Origin: Alteribacter keqinensis
GTDB taxonomy: Bacteria > Bacillota > Bacilli > Bacillales > Salisediminibacteriaceae
NCBI RefSeq assembly: GCF_003710255.1
Contig: NZ_RHIB01000003.1
Coordinates: 372,001 to 436,000, forward strand
Direction: 5' to 3'
DNA length: 64,000 bases
Part shown: piece by piece, positions 7,981 to 17,509 of the stretch
Numbering within the stretch: position 1 is the first letter of the stretch
How the letters are laid out: every line of letters starts with the position of its first letter
Notes under the pieces: model-generated
What the model saw: only the letters and a program-made list of their open reading frames with translations
Told to the model about the DNA's origin: nothing
The model's database searches: none
Made by a program: the position numbers and the translations under genes

Positions 7981-10584
7981 ATGATTACTCATTTTTCCAC
8001 GACACAAAAGGTAAGTTTGAATGATGTTGGAGGGAAGGGGATGAACCTGGTACAGATGACTCAGGGAGGGTTAGCTGTCCCGGACGGGTTCATCGTAACA
8101 ACGAAGGCCTACGATCAGTTTATTGAAGAAAACCAATTAGGGGACAGGATTGCCGCTATGCTTAAAGGGGTTTCTGCTGATGACATGAATGCATTGGAAG
8201 AAGTGTCATATAAAATTAAACTTCTCATAAATCAGGCGTTCATTCCCGAAGCGGTACGTTCCCAAATTGTTGAGGCATATAACGGATTGGGTGTCCCATT
8301 TGTAGCCGTTCGATCCTCCGCAACAGCAGAAGACTTACCGGATATGTCTTTTGCAGGTCAACACAATAGCTATTTAAATGTAACCGGGGAAGAGAAGCTT
8401 ATGTTATCTGTAAAAAAATGCTGGGCGTCCCTATGGAATGCCCGGGCTATCTCATACAGAATGATGCATGATGTGCCACAAGAATATAAGGTGCTGTCTC
8501 TTGCTGTCGTTGTACAAGCAATGGTTAACAGTGATAGTGCAGGAGTGATGTTTACAGTCAATCCTATGAACAACCGGCGCGATCAACTGTATATTAACTC
8601 TTCTTGGGGAATGGGAGAGGCGGTAGTTTCGGGCATAGTCACCCCTGACCAGTTCGTATTGGATAAAAAGACAGGGGAATTAATCTCGTCTGTAATTGAA
8701 AAAAAAGAAACCCAGATGATAAGGTCAAACGGCAGAAATGTGAAAACAGCTGTACCGGAATTACTTCAGCGGAAGGAAAGTCTAAACCACAAGGAGCTAA
8801 AGCAATTATTTGAAATGGCTCAAGCTGTTGACAGGTATTACAAACAGCCAATGGACACAGAATGGGTCATCGGCCAGGGTGCGGCACAAATTGTTCAAGC
8901 CAGACCTGTAACCGGTCTTCATCCTATGCCGGTTAAAAATGACGATCCGAAGAAGTATGGACTTCGTTTTTACTTTTCCTTTACGCGTGTAGCTCAAGGC
9001 ATCAGTGAACCATTCACCCCAATGGGATTAGAGATTCAACGGTTGGAAATGTGGGCAGCTCTAAAAACAGTGGGTATTAAAGTAGAGAAACGACCAAGAG
9101 GGTTTAAGACCGCAGCGGGCAGGGTTTACTGGGATTTTACCGAACTCATAAGGAGCCCTAAGCGTGCTGAGAAAATAGCTGAAAACATTAGTGATAAAGA
9201 CCCGGTTGCAGGAAAAGTTCTGACGGAATTTGTAGAAAGAAATAAAGGTGAGCTCACTTCAAAAAGGAGTAAACTTCCTTTTCCTCCAAAATCCCTCCTT
9301 GTAGCAAGCCGATTTGCGTTAAGAACAGCAGGAGCGTTTATCCAGCCTCAACATGCAGAAAGACGGTGTATTACGCTCGCAGAAAATCATTTGAAAACAA
9401 TGAATGAAAAAGCTTTGAAATGCCAGACCCCAGCTGAAAAGATAGAGCTCATTGATACGATTATGGAGAGTGCGATGAAGGTAATTCTTCATCAGTGTGC
9501 CTACTTTCTTCCGGGATTTAAAGCGGATCAAAGAGCAAGAAAACGTTTATGGGAATGGCTTGGAAGTGATGACTATATGGCACCGGTTATTCAGGGTCTT
9601 CCAAACAGCCCTACCTCCGCAATGGGTTACCGGCTCATGGAAATTGCTTATGAACTCAAAATGAAGAATGAGAAACTCAGTGTTACACACCCTTTTATTA
9701 TGCATTTTTTAGAAAGTTACGGTCACCGGTCGAATGTGGAGCTGGATGTGGGAAATCCAAATTGGAGAGAAAAACCGGACTATATTATGAACCTGCTTGA
9801 GTCATATATGGAAATGGATACAGAATCTCTTCATGCCAAACTAAACAAACATAATGATAATGCTGACAAGGCAATCTCTTCGATTGTTACGAAAGTGAAG
9901 GAGAAAAAAGGCGCCCGCGCTGCGAGACAAATTGAAAAAGACTGCCTCTATATGCGTAAAACCCTGGGCTTGCGTGAAAGACCGAAATTTGATTTAATTC
10001 GCTCATTTGCCCTGATCCGTCAAATCCTGCAGGAGGCCGGCGAGGAGTTAGTAAACAATGGATTTATTAAAGAAGTAAACGACGTGTTTTATTTGGAGCG
10101 GTCTGAAGTGAGAGGTCTGTCAGTCCCTCTATACGAACTTATTGAAGAGCGCAAGAAGACCTTTTACAAGCAAAAGAAAATAAAAACCGTTCCCCGGTTT
10201 ATGACCAATACAGGCGAATGTTTGTATGAAAGTGTTGATTCAAGCAACGAAGACGGGCTGCATGGCGTTCCTATCTCATCTGGTGAATACACAGGTACTG
10301 TCCGGGTCATTCATGATCCTGCAAACGCTAAGTTAAAAGAAGGAGAAATCCTTGTTACACACAGTACCGACCCCAGCTGGACTCCTTTATTTCTTACAGC
10401 TGGTGCTTTAATTATGGAAACGGGTGGTACAGCCTCACACGGTGGGATTGTAGCGAGAGAATACGGACTTCCGGCCGTAAGCGGTATTGAACGAGTAAGT
10501 GAAAAATTAAAGACCGGTGATAAAGTAATGATTAACGGAAGTTCAGGGAAGGTTTTATTGCTTGAAGAAGCAAACCATGCGTAA
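7981..10584 (+). CDS. Rifampicin phosphotransferase / PEP-synthase-like dikinase (YvkC/Pps type)
   Basis: 867 residues, matching the ~865-870 length of Rph and B. subtilis YvkC(Pps). The N-terminal ATP-grasp PPDK domain is recognisable by VRSSATAEDLPDMSFAGQ (about 110-127). The C-terminal swivelling phosphohistidine domain carries TASHGGIVAREYG with His820, close to His825 of Listeria Rph. In Rph enzymes the beta-phosphate of ATP passes through this His to rifamycin, inactivating it; PEP synthase would phosphorylate pyruvate instead. Length and the drug-pump neighbour favour Rph, but the middle substrate domain was not verified. First gene of a three-gene operon (dikinase, MFS pump, TetR), the same content as B. 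subtilis yvkC-yvkA-yvkB. Confidence 0.8.
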   Translation: MITHFSTTQKVSLNDVGGKGMNLVQMTQGGLAVPDGFIVTTKAYDQFIEENQLGDRIAAMLKGVSADDMNALEEVSYKIKLLINQAFIPEAVRSQIVEAYNGLGVPFVAVRSSATAEDLPDMSFAGQHNSYLNVTGEEKLMLSVKKCWASLWNARAISYRMMHDVPQEYKVLSLAVVVQAMVNSDSAGVMFTVNPMNNRRDQLYINSSWGMGEAVVSGIVTPDQFVLDKKTGELISSVIEKKETQMIRSNGRNVKTAVPELLQRKESLNHKELKQLFEMAQAVDRYYKQPMDTEWVIGQGAAQIVQARPVTGLHPMPVKNDDPKKYGLRFYFSFTRVAQGISEPFTPMGLEIQRLEMWAALKTVGIKVEKRPRGFKTAAGRVYWDFTELIRSPKRAEKIAENISDKDPVAGKVLTEFVERNKGELTSKRSKLPFPPKSLLVASRFALRTAGAFIQPQHAERRCITLAENHLKTMNEKALKCQTPAEKIELIDTIMESAMKVILHQCAYFLPGFKADQRARKRLWEWLGSDDYMAPVIQGLPNSPTSAMGYRLMEIAYELKMKNEKLSVTHPFIMHFLESYGHRSNVELDVGNPNWREKPDYIMNLLESYMEMDTESLHAKLNKHNDNADKAISSIVTKVKEKKGARAARQIEKDCLYMRKTLGLRERPKFDLIRSFALIRQILQEAGEELVNNGFIKEVNDVFYLERSEVRGLSVPLYELIEERKKTFYKQKKIKTVPRFMTNTGECLYESVDSSNEDGLHGVPISSGEYTGTVRVIHDPANAKLKEGEILVTHSTDPSWTPLFLTAGALIMETGGTASHGGIVAREYGLPAVSGIERVSEKLKTGDKVMINGSSGKVLLLEEANHA

Positions 10585-11950
10585 GTTTATCATTACTGCT
10601 TATATAGGAGTCCTTATTGGCACTGCTGCGAACATGATGATGCAAACAGTTATTGCTACTATCCTTCCGAGTATTACTGAAGAATTAGGTGGACTTCATT
10701 TATATGGGTGGGTCTTCAGTAGTTTTCTAATTATATCTACAGTGACCATCCCATTCTTCTCAAAAATGGCTGATATTTATGGTCACAAGCAATTGTTTTC
10801 TATTGGTCTTATGGTTTTTACAGCCGGGACTTTGTTTTGTGGTATGGCTGAGTCCATTGAAACGTTAATTGCCGGCAGAGTGATTCAGGGAGTGGGTGCA
10901 GGGGCGGTTGCCCCTGCTGCCATTGCTTTAATAAGCACACTTTTTACCAGAAGTAATCGCGGTAAAGCCCTGGCTTTATACGGTATTACACAGATGACTG
11001 CAAACATAGCTGGTCCTTTGGTTGGAGGGGGAGTTGCTCGATTATACAGCTGGGAATGGGCTTTTTACATCATCGTGCCGGTATGTCTCCTCTCCCTCCT
11101 CCTTATTTACTTGTCGCGGCACTCAGGAGAACGGATACAAAAGCAGGGCAGCGCATTAAAAAGTTTTGATTTTTTGGGAGCTTTGTTATTGGGGATCTCT
11201 GTAATTGCGACGGTACAGGGGTTGACACGATTAGGCCATACAGGATGGAGTCTATTAACTTTTGTGTTTTTTGTTTCCAGTTTTGTGACCGCATTTTGGT
11301 TTATACAGCATGAAAGAAAGCACCCTGCCCCTATCATTCCAAAGAGGCTGATTTCAAAACGATTGTTTAGTCTCTCTTTAATAAATGCCTGTCTGGGCGG
11401 TATGGTGATGTATGGAATAATTGCTATTCTCCCTCTTTTTGCAGTAAGTGTGTTGGAGGGACCCTTGCAAACAAATCCGGGTGTACTTCTGATACCTCTT
11501 ATGGTCGGTGTAGGGGGAGGGTCCCTTATTGGCGGGATGATAATGAAAAAAACTACTGATAGAACTGCAATTTTATCCGGTTGGATTCTTGTTAATGCAG
11601 GGTTAGTAATTTTTTTTGTGATGAACGTATCAGGTATGGTTAATAGTTGGGCGGCATTAATTATCCTATTCATCGGACTGGGAATCGGTATACTTTCACT
11701 GTCAATTATTACCTCTGCTCAAAACGCAGCAGGTGAAAATGAGCAGGCTGTAGCAGGAGGGGTTATTCAGTTAGCAAGAAATTTAGGGGGAGGAATTGGC
11801 ATTCCAGTCTTGACCGTTTTCCTGTCACTAGGTTCATCTGAACCGGCGGGTATTAATCATTTTACCTTTACTTTTCTGTTCCTGAGTATCAGTTCCTTCA
11901 TTGGTTTTACTATCTCGTTTTTCTGGCTTCGGTCACATGATATTATATAA
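10577..11950 (+). CDS. MFS drug:H+ antiporter, DHA2 family (YvkA-like)
   Basis: 457 residues with 12-14 hydrophobic segments. Motif-like sequences of drug exporters are visible: MADIYGHKQLF (motif A after segment 2) and GRVIQGVGAGAVAPA followed by the antiporter-type GPLVGGG (motif C). The ATG at 10577 overlaps the end of the dikinase gene by 8 nt; a TTG at 10562 would add five residues. Translational coupling with the dikinase and the downstream TetR gene indicates a joint antibiotic-response unit: one enzyme modifies, one pump exports. Substrate inferred only from context. Confidence 0.9.
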   Translation: MRKFIITAYIGVLIGTAANMMMQTVIATILPSITEELGGLHLYGWVFSSFLIISTVTIPFFSKMADIYGHKQLFSIGLMVFTAGTLFCGMAESIETLIAGRVIQGVGAGAVAPAAIALISTLFTRSNRGKALALYGITQMTANIAGPLVGGGVARLYSWEWAFYIIVPVCLLSLLLIYLSRHSGERIQKQGSALKSFDFLGALLLGISVIATVQGLTRLGHTGWSLLTFVFFVSSFVTAFWFIQHERKHPAPIIPKRLISKRLFSLSLINACLGGMVMYGIIAILPLFAVSVLEGPLQTNPGVLLIPLMVGVGGGSLIGGMIMKKTTDRTAILSGWILVNAGLVIFFVMNVSGMVNSWAALIILFIGLGIGILSLSIITSAQNAAGENEQAVAGGVIQLARNLGGGIGIPVLTVFLSLGSSEPAGINHFTFTFLFLSISSFIGFTISFFWLRSHDII

Positions 11951-12047
11951 GCAGTTCATGCCTTGAATAATATCAAAAGCATTGAAGTGAATTTATAGCT
12001 GATATGAAGACAGCTTTTGGTGGAAAATAGCGGGAGGTTGCCGGAAA

Positions 12048-12662
12048 ATGTTAAAGGATTCCAATCGGAAATCAAAAAAGCTTGAAGTGATCTTATTTAC
12101 CGCTGAGAAATTATTTCTCAGTAAAGGGGTTCGTTCTATAACGGTAGAAGAAATAACGCGTGAGGCGAAAGTAAGTAAAGCGACATTTTATAAATATTTT
12201 GCAGACAAGCAAGACATTATTAAACACGTTCTTGAAAAAGTCTTTGAAACAAATTTTAAAAAGCTGGAGACTGTTGTGGAGAGTGGAAAACGCCATAAAC
12301 TCACCTATGAATCTTTTATGAGTGTCTTTGACATGGATGAGTATGAAGAGTTCTTTCAATCAGGCTTCATAGAAGAACTGAGGGAAGACTATCCGGAGAT
12401 GGTTACGCTTTATACACAATGGGTAAAAGAGATACGCTTGCCCAAGTATCAGGAATTGATGCGTATGGCTAAGGTTGACGGGCTCATCAGGGTTGATATT
12501 GACACAGACTTTTTAATTCAGTACACACTTGCTATGCGACATGCCATGATCCGTTCACTCCAAGGTTCGCCTTATTATACTAAAGAGGATAATTTGAAAG
12601 AATTTATAAGGCAGTTTTATGACTTATATTTAAACGGAGTAGTTAATAAGCCGGGTAGTTAG
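12048..12662 (+). CDS. TetR-family regulator (YvkB-like)
   Basis: 204 residues. Helix-turn-helix at about residues 22-60: FLSKGVRSITVEEITREAKV, then SKATFYKYFADKQDI. The C-terminal ligand domain is variable and not assignable. GGGAGG lies 10 nt upstream of the ATG. It is the last gene of the unit starting at 7981 and probably represses it through the palindrome at 7923. A terminator follows at 12711. Confidence 0.87.
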   Translation: MLKDSNRKSKKLEVILFTAEKLFLSKGVRSITVEEITREAKVSKATFYKYFADKQDIIKHVLEKVFETNFKKLETVVESGKRHKLTYESFMSVFDMDEYEEFFQSGFIEELREDYPEMVTLYTQWVKEIRLPKYQELMRMAKVDGLIRVDIDTDFLIQYTLAMRHAMIRSLQGSPYYTKEDNLKEFIRQFYDLYLNGVVNKPGS

Positions 12663-13012
12663 GCCGCCGTTAACACTTCCCCCCAAAAAGGAAAAGCTGT
12701 AAAGAAAGAAGCTGCTAAAGTGGGCAGCTTTTTTGTTTTCATTTTCCTGCAAATTAACCGTTCCTTTCGAAACCAACTCTGCCCACAGGACTGCTTTGGA
12801 AGGGGTATTTTATGGGTTTCTTTTTCAACCTCTTTAATACTTTTTATGATGAAATCAGATGTTACCGCCTTGTTTTTTGTTGGAAGAGTACAGATTATCC
12901 GTTTATATAATAAAGGATAAAGGGTTTATTTCACGTATTTTTATTAGTATGAAGAATCGGATATTGTAACACTACCTTTACTTTTTACATGGGATTAAAG
13001 CTTAAAGGAGTA
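12663..13012. other. Intergenic region between the yvk-like locus and the Ada repeat
   Basis: 350 bases without a supported gene. It contains the terminator at 12711-12731; the Ada direct repeat begins at 13013. A short open frame at 12720-12920 starts inside the terminator and is not credible. Confidence 0.5.
12711..12731 (+). terminator. Terminator of the TetR/Rph-like operon
   Basis: Stem AGCTGC / GCAGCT with an 8-nt loop followed by six T residues, about 50 nt after the tetR stop. Confidence 0.75.
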
Positions 13013-13112
13013 GACTTAAAAATCAATGCCTGAATATCGGCTGCATGATTGAAATGGATCTCTATAATAGAAGGAGAACCAAACAAAGTAAGAAGTGGAG
13101 GCTGGTGGTAAA

Positions 13113-14198
13113 GTGATTTCGTTACATCGTAAAGAGGAATTCTATCAAGCGTTTCTCGAAAAAAATACAGAATTTGATGGTGTTTTCTTCGTAGGAGTCA
13201 AAACAACGTCTGTTTTTTGCAGACCGACATGCCCTGCAAGAAAGCCTAAATTCGAAAACTGCGAGTTTTACTTAACGGCGCAGCAAGCGCTTCTCGCTTC
13301 GTTTCGTCCCTGCAGAAGATGCCGGCCCTTGTCCCACCCTAACCATGTTCCGGAGATAGTTCAAACGCTTGTAGAAGCGGTTGAAAAGAATCCGGAAAAA
13401 AGATGGAAAGAAAAGGACTTCAAGGAATTATCTGTTGACCCCTCTACCGCCCGGCGTCAGTTCAAAAAAAGGTTTGGTATGACGTTTGTTGAATATGCCC
13501 GCGCAAGAAGAATGGGCATTGCTATGAAAGAAATCCGAGCGGGCAAACCTGTCATCGAAGCTCAGTTGTCCTCCGGGTATGAATCCAGCAGCGGGTTTAG
13601 AGATGCGTTTTCCCGCATTATGGGAAACGCCCCTTCGTTAACTGGAGAAAGGAACATCTTAAAGGTCTCCTGGTTTGATACACGACTCGGTCCCATGATT
13701 ATTATTGCAGGTGAGGATGGTCTTTATCTCCTGGAATTTGTGGACCGCAAAGGGTTGGAGCGTGAGGTAGAACGTCTGAGGCATAAAACCAAGTCAGCTG
13801 TTATTCCAGGCAAAACCAAACATACGCTTTCGATTGAAAGGGAATTGGATCTTTATTTTAAGGGTCACCTGACTGATTTCAGAACAACCATTAAGACAAT
13901 CGGCACCCCCTTTCAAGAAGAGGTGTGGAAAAAACTGCGGGAGATCCCTCATGGTCAAACAAGGACGTATACTGAAATGGCATCCGCAATTGGAAAACCG
14001 TTATCCATACGTGCGGTTGCCAATGCCAATGGTGCAAATCAGATTGCGATTGTTATCCCTTGTCACAGAGTCATCAGAGCCTGCGGTGAAACAGGCGGGT
14101 ACGGAGGAGGAACTGCCCGTAAAAAGTGGCTGATAAATCATGAAAAACAAGGAGTAACTTATCTTGAATCAAATGAAACCTGCGAAAATAGTATGTAG
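13113..14198 (+). CDS. ada: Ada: methylphosphotriester/O6-methylguanine-DNA methyltransferase and activator, copy 1
   Basis: 361 residues, close to E. coli Ada (354). Domain order: Ada zinc domain with Cys36, Cys40, Cys67, Cys70 (E. coli 38, 42, 69, 72), an AraC-type DNA-binding region (about 80-180, ending SGYESSSGFRDAFSRIMG), and a C-terminal methyltransferase with IPCHRVI (Cys317). One Cys repairs methylphosphotriesters and turns the protein into an activator; the other accepts O6-methyl groups. B. subtilis splits these roles into AdaA and AdaB, so a full fusion is notable. The GTG at 13113 is chosen because it makes both copies exactly 361 residues. About fifteen residues differ from copy 2. 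Confidence 0.95.
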   Translation: MISLHRKEEFYQAFLEKNTEFDGVFFVGVKTTSVFCRPTCPARKPKFENCEFYLTAQQALLASFRPCRRCRPLSHPNHVPEIVQTLVEAVEKNPEKRWKEKDFKELSVDPSTARRQFKKRFGMTFVEYARARRMGIAMKEIRAGKPVIEAQLSSGYESSSGFRDAFSRIMGNAPSLTGERNILKVSWFDTRLGPMIIIAGEDGLYLLEFVDRKGLEREVERLRHKTKSAVIPGKTKHTLSIERELDLYFKGHLTDFRTTIKTIGTPFQEEVWKKLREIPHGQTRTYTEMASAIGKPLSIRAVANANGANQIAIVIPCHRVIRACGETGGYGGGTARKKWLINHEKQGVTYLESNETCENSM

Positions 14199-14242
14199 CT
14201 TTTGTGTAAAAGAGAGCCTTATTGAATTTTCGCAGATATCGA

Positions 14243-14281
14243 GAAAGAGGAGCTGTGCTTGACGCTGCAGCTCCTCTTTCT
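14243..14281 (+). terminator. Terminator of Ada copy 1
   Basis: Long stem AAAGAGGAGCTG / CAGCTCCTCTTT with a loop of about 12 nt; the equivalent hairpin is at 21544-21580. Confidence 0.8.
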
Positions 14282-14302
14282 ATATGAAAATTACTTCTTT
14301 TA

Positions 14303-14362
14303 TTTTAAAAATTAAGGTACCAAAGCTAAATGTAACCGTTTTACTGTGAATACACATGCAAT
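14303..14362 (-). pseudogene. Remnant of the HNH gene 3' end next to Ada copy 1
   Basis: Bases CAAAGCT...GT.ACCGTT.T.CTGTGAATACACAT match the last ~15 codons of the HNH gene at 21623-21672 with small indels. It shows that the duplicated ancestral unit was Ada followed by a convergent HNH gene, most of which has been lost here and replaced by the dinB pseudogene. Confidence 0.6.
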
Positions 14363-14364
14363 CA

Positions 14365-14832
14365 TTAAGCCATTTCTTTATACAATTTTCTCAAGTATAC
14401 AATTTGCCCGATGTGATAAGCATTATGAGTCGCTTTGTTAGCAATAAGGGCCCACCATTCTGCTTCAACAGGAAATCCTTTAGCTTTAAAGTCTAGTTTT
14501 TGTTCACTGGAAATTTGCCAATACAGGAGTGTATCCATTAATTCAACCTTCAAATCTACAAAATTGGTACTATCTGTTATAGTGAAGCTTTCCTTGTTAT
14601 CTCCAATACTTTTTACTCCATTTACATCAGATTGCTCAAACCTTTTTTGCCAAGTTTTATTCCAGTAAAGAAGGTGCTGTACGATTACAAATATGCTATG
14701 ACTTTTTGAGGAGGGTTTCCAATGTGCTTCTTCTGTAATTCCATTAGCAGCTTATTCAAAAGAAAAATACCAACTGGTATCATTCGCATTTGCAAGTAAT
14801 TGGTCTAGCAAAACATCCTTGGCAGGTGTCAT
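14365..14832 (-). pseudogene. DinB-family gene with one premature stop codon
   Basis: From the ATG at 14832 the frame encodes a ~155-residue DinB/YfiT-type protein interrupted by a single in-frame TAA at 14754-14752 (codon 27, after SWYFSFE). The rest is intact: VQHLLYWN and THNAYHIGQI contain the three His expected to bind the metal in this four-helix family (bacillithiol-S-transferase-like or DNA-damage-inducible). A GAA-to-TAA change would explain it. It could be a recent null mutation or a sequence error. The remaining internal starts would miss the first metal His. Confidence 0.8.
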
Positions 14833-15096
14833 TATTTTTCCTCTCCCAAAAGTTTTTATTAATCATAACGAATTCCCTATGGTATTACAAGATTCGAACA
14901 TACTTTATTTTTTTATACTAAAGCAAAAAAAATCCCTGGAAAAGGGAGGAGTGGTTTCAAAAGCAAATGGCTCCTATTTTCAGCAATTTATGAAATAACT
15001 TCTCTGAGACCATAACCAGTGATTTTGCATGAGATTGTATTGTTTCTTCTATATATGTAAGAAGAACGTTAATTCGGAATCGGGGGAGAGGCGGCC

Positions 15097-16002
15097 GTGG
15101 AGTATACCTTTATGAACGGAGAATTCATACCTGCCGGCACAGCGGTTGTCGGTGTGAAAAATAAAGCCCTTAATTACGGTCTCGGTGTGATCGAGGGCAT
15201 CAGAGGGTACTGGAACGATGAGCATGAGCAGCTGTATTTGTTTCGCCTTGCGGATCATTATTCCCGTTTTCTTGATGCATGTCGCACGCTATACATCAGC
15301 TTGCCTTACTCTGTCGGAGATCTGTGTGAGATTACTGTTGACCTGGTGAAGCTGAATAACATCAAGGGGAATATTTACATTCGCCCGGTTGCTTATATTG
15401 ACGAGGATTCGCTACGTCCATCATTGGTGAACGGCAACTACGGGATTTTTATCGCTCTTGTTGAACCCGGCATTTATTCCTTAAACGAACTTTCAACCCT
15501 CACGTCCTCCTGGCTCCGGATTTCTTCCAATACGATCCCGCCGTTCATCAAATCAATCTCCGGCTACTTGAACTCCGCCCTCGCCTATTCAGAAGCTGTG
15601 CTGGCCGGAGCAGAGGATGCCATTTTTCTCACACGCGACGGCAACATCAGCGAAGGGAGCACGAGCAACCTTTTCATCGTCAACAACAACCGGCTCTTCA
15701 CTCCCCCTGCCTCTGATGACATTTTTCCAGGACTTACAAGGGACACGGTGATCACCATCGCCAAAAAAGAACTGGGTATGGAAACGGATATCGGGAGCCT
15801 GCCGAAATCCGCACTCTATGCAGCGGACGAACTTTTTTTTACCGGCACCGCCATCCAGCTCGTTTCCGTCGTCAAAACAGATCATCGCACGGTCGGAACA
15901 GGCACAACCGGACCGGTAACAGCCCGGCTCCAGCAACTGTACAGTCAGATTGTCCTCGGCGAAACGTCTGCCTACCGCCGCTACCTTACACCGGTCTGGT
16001 AA
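15097..16002 (+). CDS. Class IV PLP-dependent aminotransferase (branched-chain/D-amino acid type)
   Basis: 301 residues, fold type IV. Lys152 in PPFIKSISGYLNSALA is the expected PLP Schiff-base residue; ISEGSTSNLF (Glu186) and FTGTAIQLVSV are the usual phosphate and cofactor contacts. Family members are IlvE (branched-chain amino acids), D-alanine transaminase and aminodeoxychorismate lyase. The YIRPVAY and GVIEGIRGY segments suit the IlvE group best, but substrate is uncertain. GTG start, with GGGGGAGAGG upstream. Copies of its 3' end occur at 17243-17284 and 18433-18542, so this gene has taken part in local duplication. Confidence 0.85.
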   Translation: MEYTFMNGEFIPAGTAVVGVKNKALNYGLGVIEGIRGYWNDEHEQLYLFRLADHYSRFLDACRTLYISLPYSVGDLCEITVDLVKLNNIKGNIYIRPVAYIDEDSLRPSLVNGNYGIFIALVEPGIYSLNELSTLTSSWLRISSNTIPPFIKSISGYLNSALAYSEAVLAGAEDAIFLTRDGNISEGSTSNLFIVNNNRLFTPPASDDIFPGLTRDTVITIAKKELGMETDIGSLPKSALYAADELFFTGTAIQLVSVVKTDHRTVGTGTTGPVTARLQQLYSQIVLGETSAYRRYLTPVW

Positions 16003-16200
16003 AAGGGAAGAGGCAAACTGCGAAAAATCAGCATCCAGGCCTTGTGGAGAATACCTGACCTGATTGAATCGTTTGTACAAATAACAAACCGAATGTATTA
16101 CTTTTCTTTCCTTTTTTTGGGTTGAACGGGTACTTCGGTGTTCTATTCAAACAGACTTTTAATATGATAAATTAAATCAAATTTAGAAAGAGGTGAGTTC

Positions 16201-16770
16201 ATGGGAATAATTATCCCAGGAGGAGGAATAATTCCATTTTCAACAGGTATCATCCTCAGTGGTCCTACGGTAGTCTCAGCAGCTCCGAGATTAATGGGTT
16301 TTGGCAGTAGTACGGTTCAAGTTATTGACGCTGCTGGAGAATCAACCAGTCCACCAGAAGCCGGTGGTTTTGCTTTCCCAATTCCCTTTGCCGGTACCGT
16401 TCAAAATTTACAGGTAAGTGCAGATTTATTGGTTGCTGCTGTTACTTCTATAAATACTCTGGGTCTTCAATATGATTTTACAGTATTCCGTGCACCTTCA
16501 GTTCCTAATAACGGGATTGATCATAGTTCATCACCATACTTGACAACTCCCCTAACCAGCTCAGTTAGATTTGGATTTCCGAATAACGTCATTACACCTG
16601 GTAACCCTGACGGTTTCCGTACAGCAACGAATATTAATCTTGATTCATTGGAAGTCGCTGAGGGTGATCGTATTGGTATTCGTGTGAGGACGCTTCAGGA
16701 GACTGATCCTTCAGCAGCTGATATCACCCAACTCTCGTTTAGTGCCAGTTTATCTTATACTCCTTTTTAA
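16201..16770 (+). CDS. BclB-like spore-surface (exosporium) domain protein
   Basis: 189 residues, rich in Ser/Thr/Val/Pro with almost no Lys or Cys. The sequence opens with a Gly/Ile/Pro-rich segment (MGIIIPGGGIIPFSTGIILS) and continues with a beta-rich domain containing LMGFGSSTVQV, GGFAFPIPFAGTVQNL and a C-terminal ISFSASLSYTPF-like ending, the pattern of the BclB C-terminal domain. BclB is an exosporium glycoprotein of the B. cereus group; there it follows a collagen-like region, which is absent here. AAAGAGGTG precedes the ATG. Probably made during sporulation; promoter not identified. Confidence 0.6.
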   Translation: MGIIIPGGGIIPFSTGIILSGPTVVSAAPRLMGFGSSTVQVIDAAGESTSPPEAGGFAFPIPFAGTVQNLQVSADLLVAAVTSINTLGLQYDFTVFRAPSVPNNGIDHSSSPYLTTPLTSSVRFGFPNNVITPGNPDGFRTATNINLDSLEVAEGDRIGIRVRTLQETDPSAADITQLSFSASLSYTPF

Positions 16771-16864
16771 TGCATTTTGCATTGTAATTGTCTAAGGAGT
16801 AGGTACGATTGATAAAGTAGTGGTTCAAACGGAAGCCGTCTTAAAATAGGTACGAAAGTGAAGA

Positions 16865-16895
16865 AACAGCGCCCCTGACGCGGGGTGCTGTTTCT
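16865..16895 (+). terminator. Terminator of the BclB-like gene
   Basis: Stem AAACAGC.CCCC / GGGG.GCTGTTT with loop TGACGC followed by CTTTATTT. Confidence 0.75.
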
Positions 16896-17242
16896 TTATT
16901 TCAACCAACGAAAGAAGGAATCTGCAGAAAGCCATTCCTGGCGGGGTTTCGATATTTAACCGTCCCTTTAAGTGCGGTCTTTAGAAAAATGAAGTCCTCA
17001 TTTTTCCCTCTCATTAACAAGCTTTCGGATTCATAAATGCCATGAGTCCGGCCGGAGATCCATCCTCAAATGACAAACCCCAAAATCTTTCTTTCGCAAT
17101 CCAGTTTAAGAAACTTCAGCTTATTGATAATTTATCACCTTAATCCAGTCGTTTGAATGGGTATCTGGCTGGAAAACAGTAATCAGGAGGTTTTTGGGAG
17201 TTGTTGACGAACGTAGGTTCTTATATAGTGCAAGTTAAAGGA

Positions 17243-17284
17243 GACCTACCTCACACCGGTCTGGTAAAAGGAAGGAGGCAAAGG
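17243..17284 (+). pseudogene. Aminotransferase 3' tail fragment A
   Basis: Bases equivalent to CTACCTTACACCGGTCTGG (end of the aminotransferase, 15979-16018) plus its stop and following AAAAGG.A.GAGGCAAA recur here. Only the last few codons are retained. Confidence 0.7.
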
Positions 17285-17335
17285 TGTGGATCAATATTCA
17301 GCAAAATAAAGTAGCCTCATGCAAAAAAGCTTGCA
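17285..17335 (+). repeat. Imperfect inverted repeat, left arm
   Basis: About 47 bases including TTCAGCAAAATAAA and TAGCCTC.TGCA match, in opposite orientation, 18596-18644 at roughly 80%. The two arms enclose the endonuclease gene. Confidence 0.65.
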
Positions 17336-17509
17336 GATTAGCCGAGATATCGAGCTTTCTTTCGCTTAAAGTATGGATTCAATCTTTTAACGATAATTGG
17401 ACGCCGGGTCGATGAGTACCTAACTTACCTATAAAGTCGTTAAGAATTGGATACTTTGTCATGAAGGGTTATGTTCTGGTAAGTCATCCTCTTTTTTTGT
17501 ATGGCTATA

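Larger units (their letters stand above)
13013..14362. repeat. Ada direct repeat, copy 1 (partner 20314-21672)
   Basis: About 1.35 kb is repeated in direct orientation at 20314-21672. The match starts abruptly at GACTTAAAAATCAATGCC, runs through the whole Ada gene (well over 90% identical by eye) and its terminator, and ends in a degraded stretch (14303-14362) that corresponds to the 3' end of the HNH gene beside copy 2. Confidence 0.95.
16771..17509. other. Intergenic mosaic: terminator, gene tail, inverted-repeat arm
   Basis: 740 bases without an intact gene. It holds the terminator at 16865, a copy of the aminotransferase 3' end (17243-17284), one arm of an imperfect inverted repeat (17285-17335) and the downstream flank shared with the endonuclease remnant at 4.2 kb. 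Confidence 0.6.

Noticed and set aside
11107-11673. 188-codon frame antisense to the MFS pump
   Set aside because: Shadow of a strongly supported membrane protein; composition is typical of antisense reading of hydrophobic codons.
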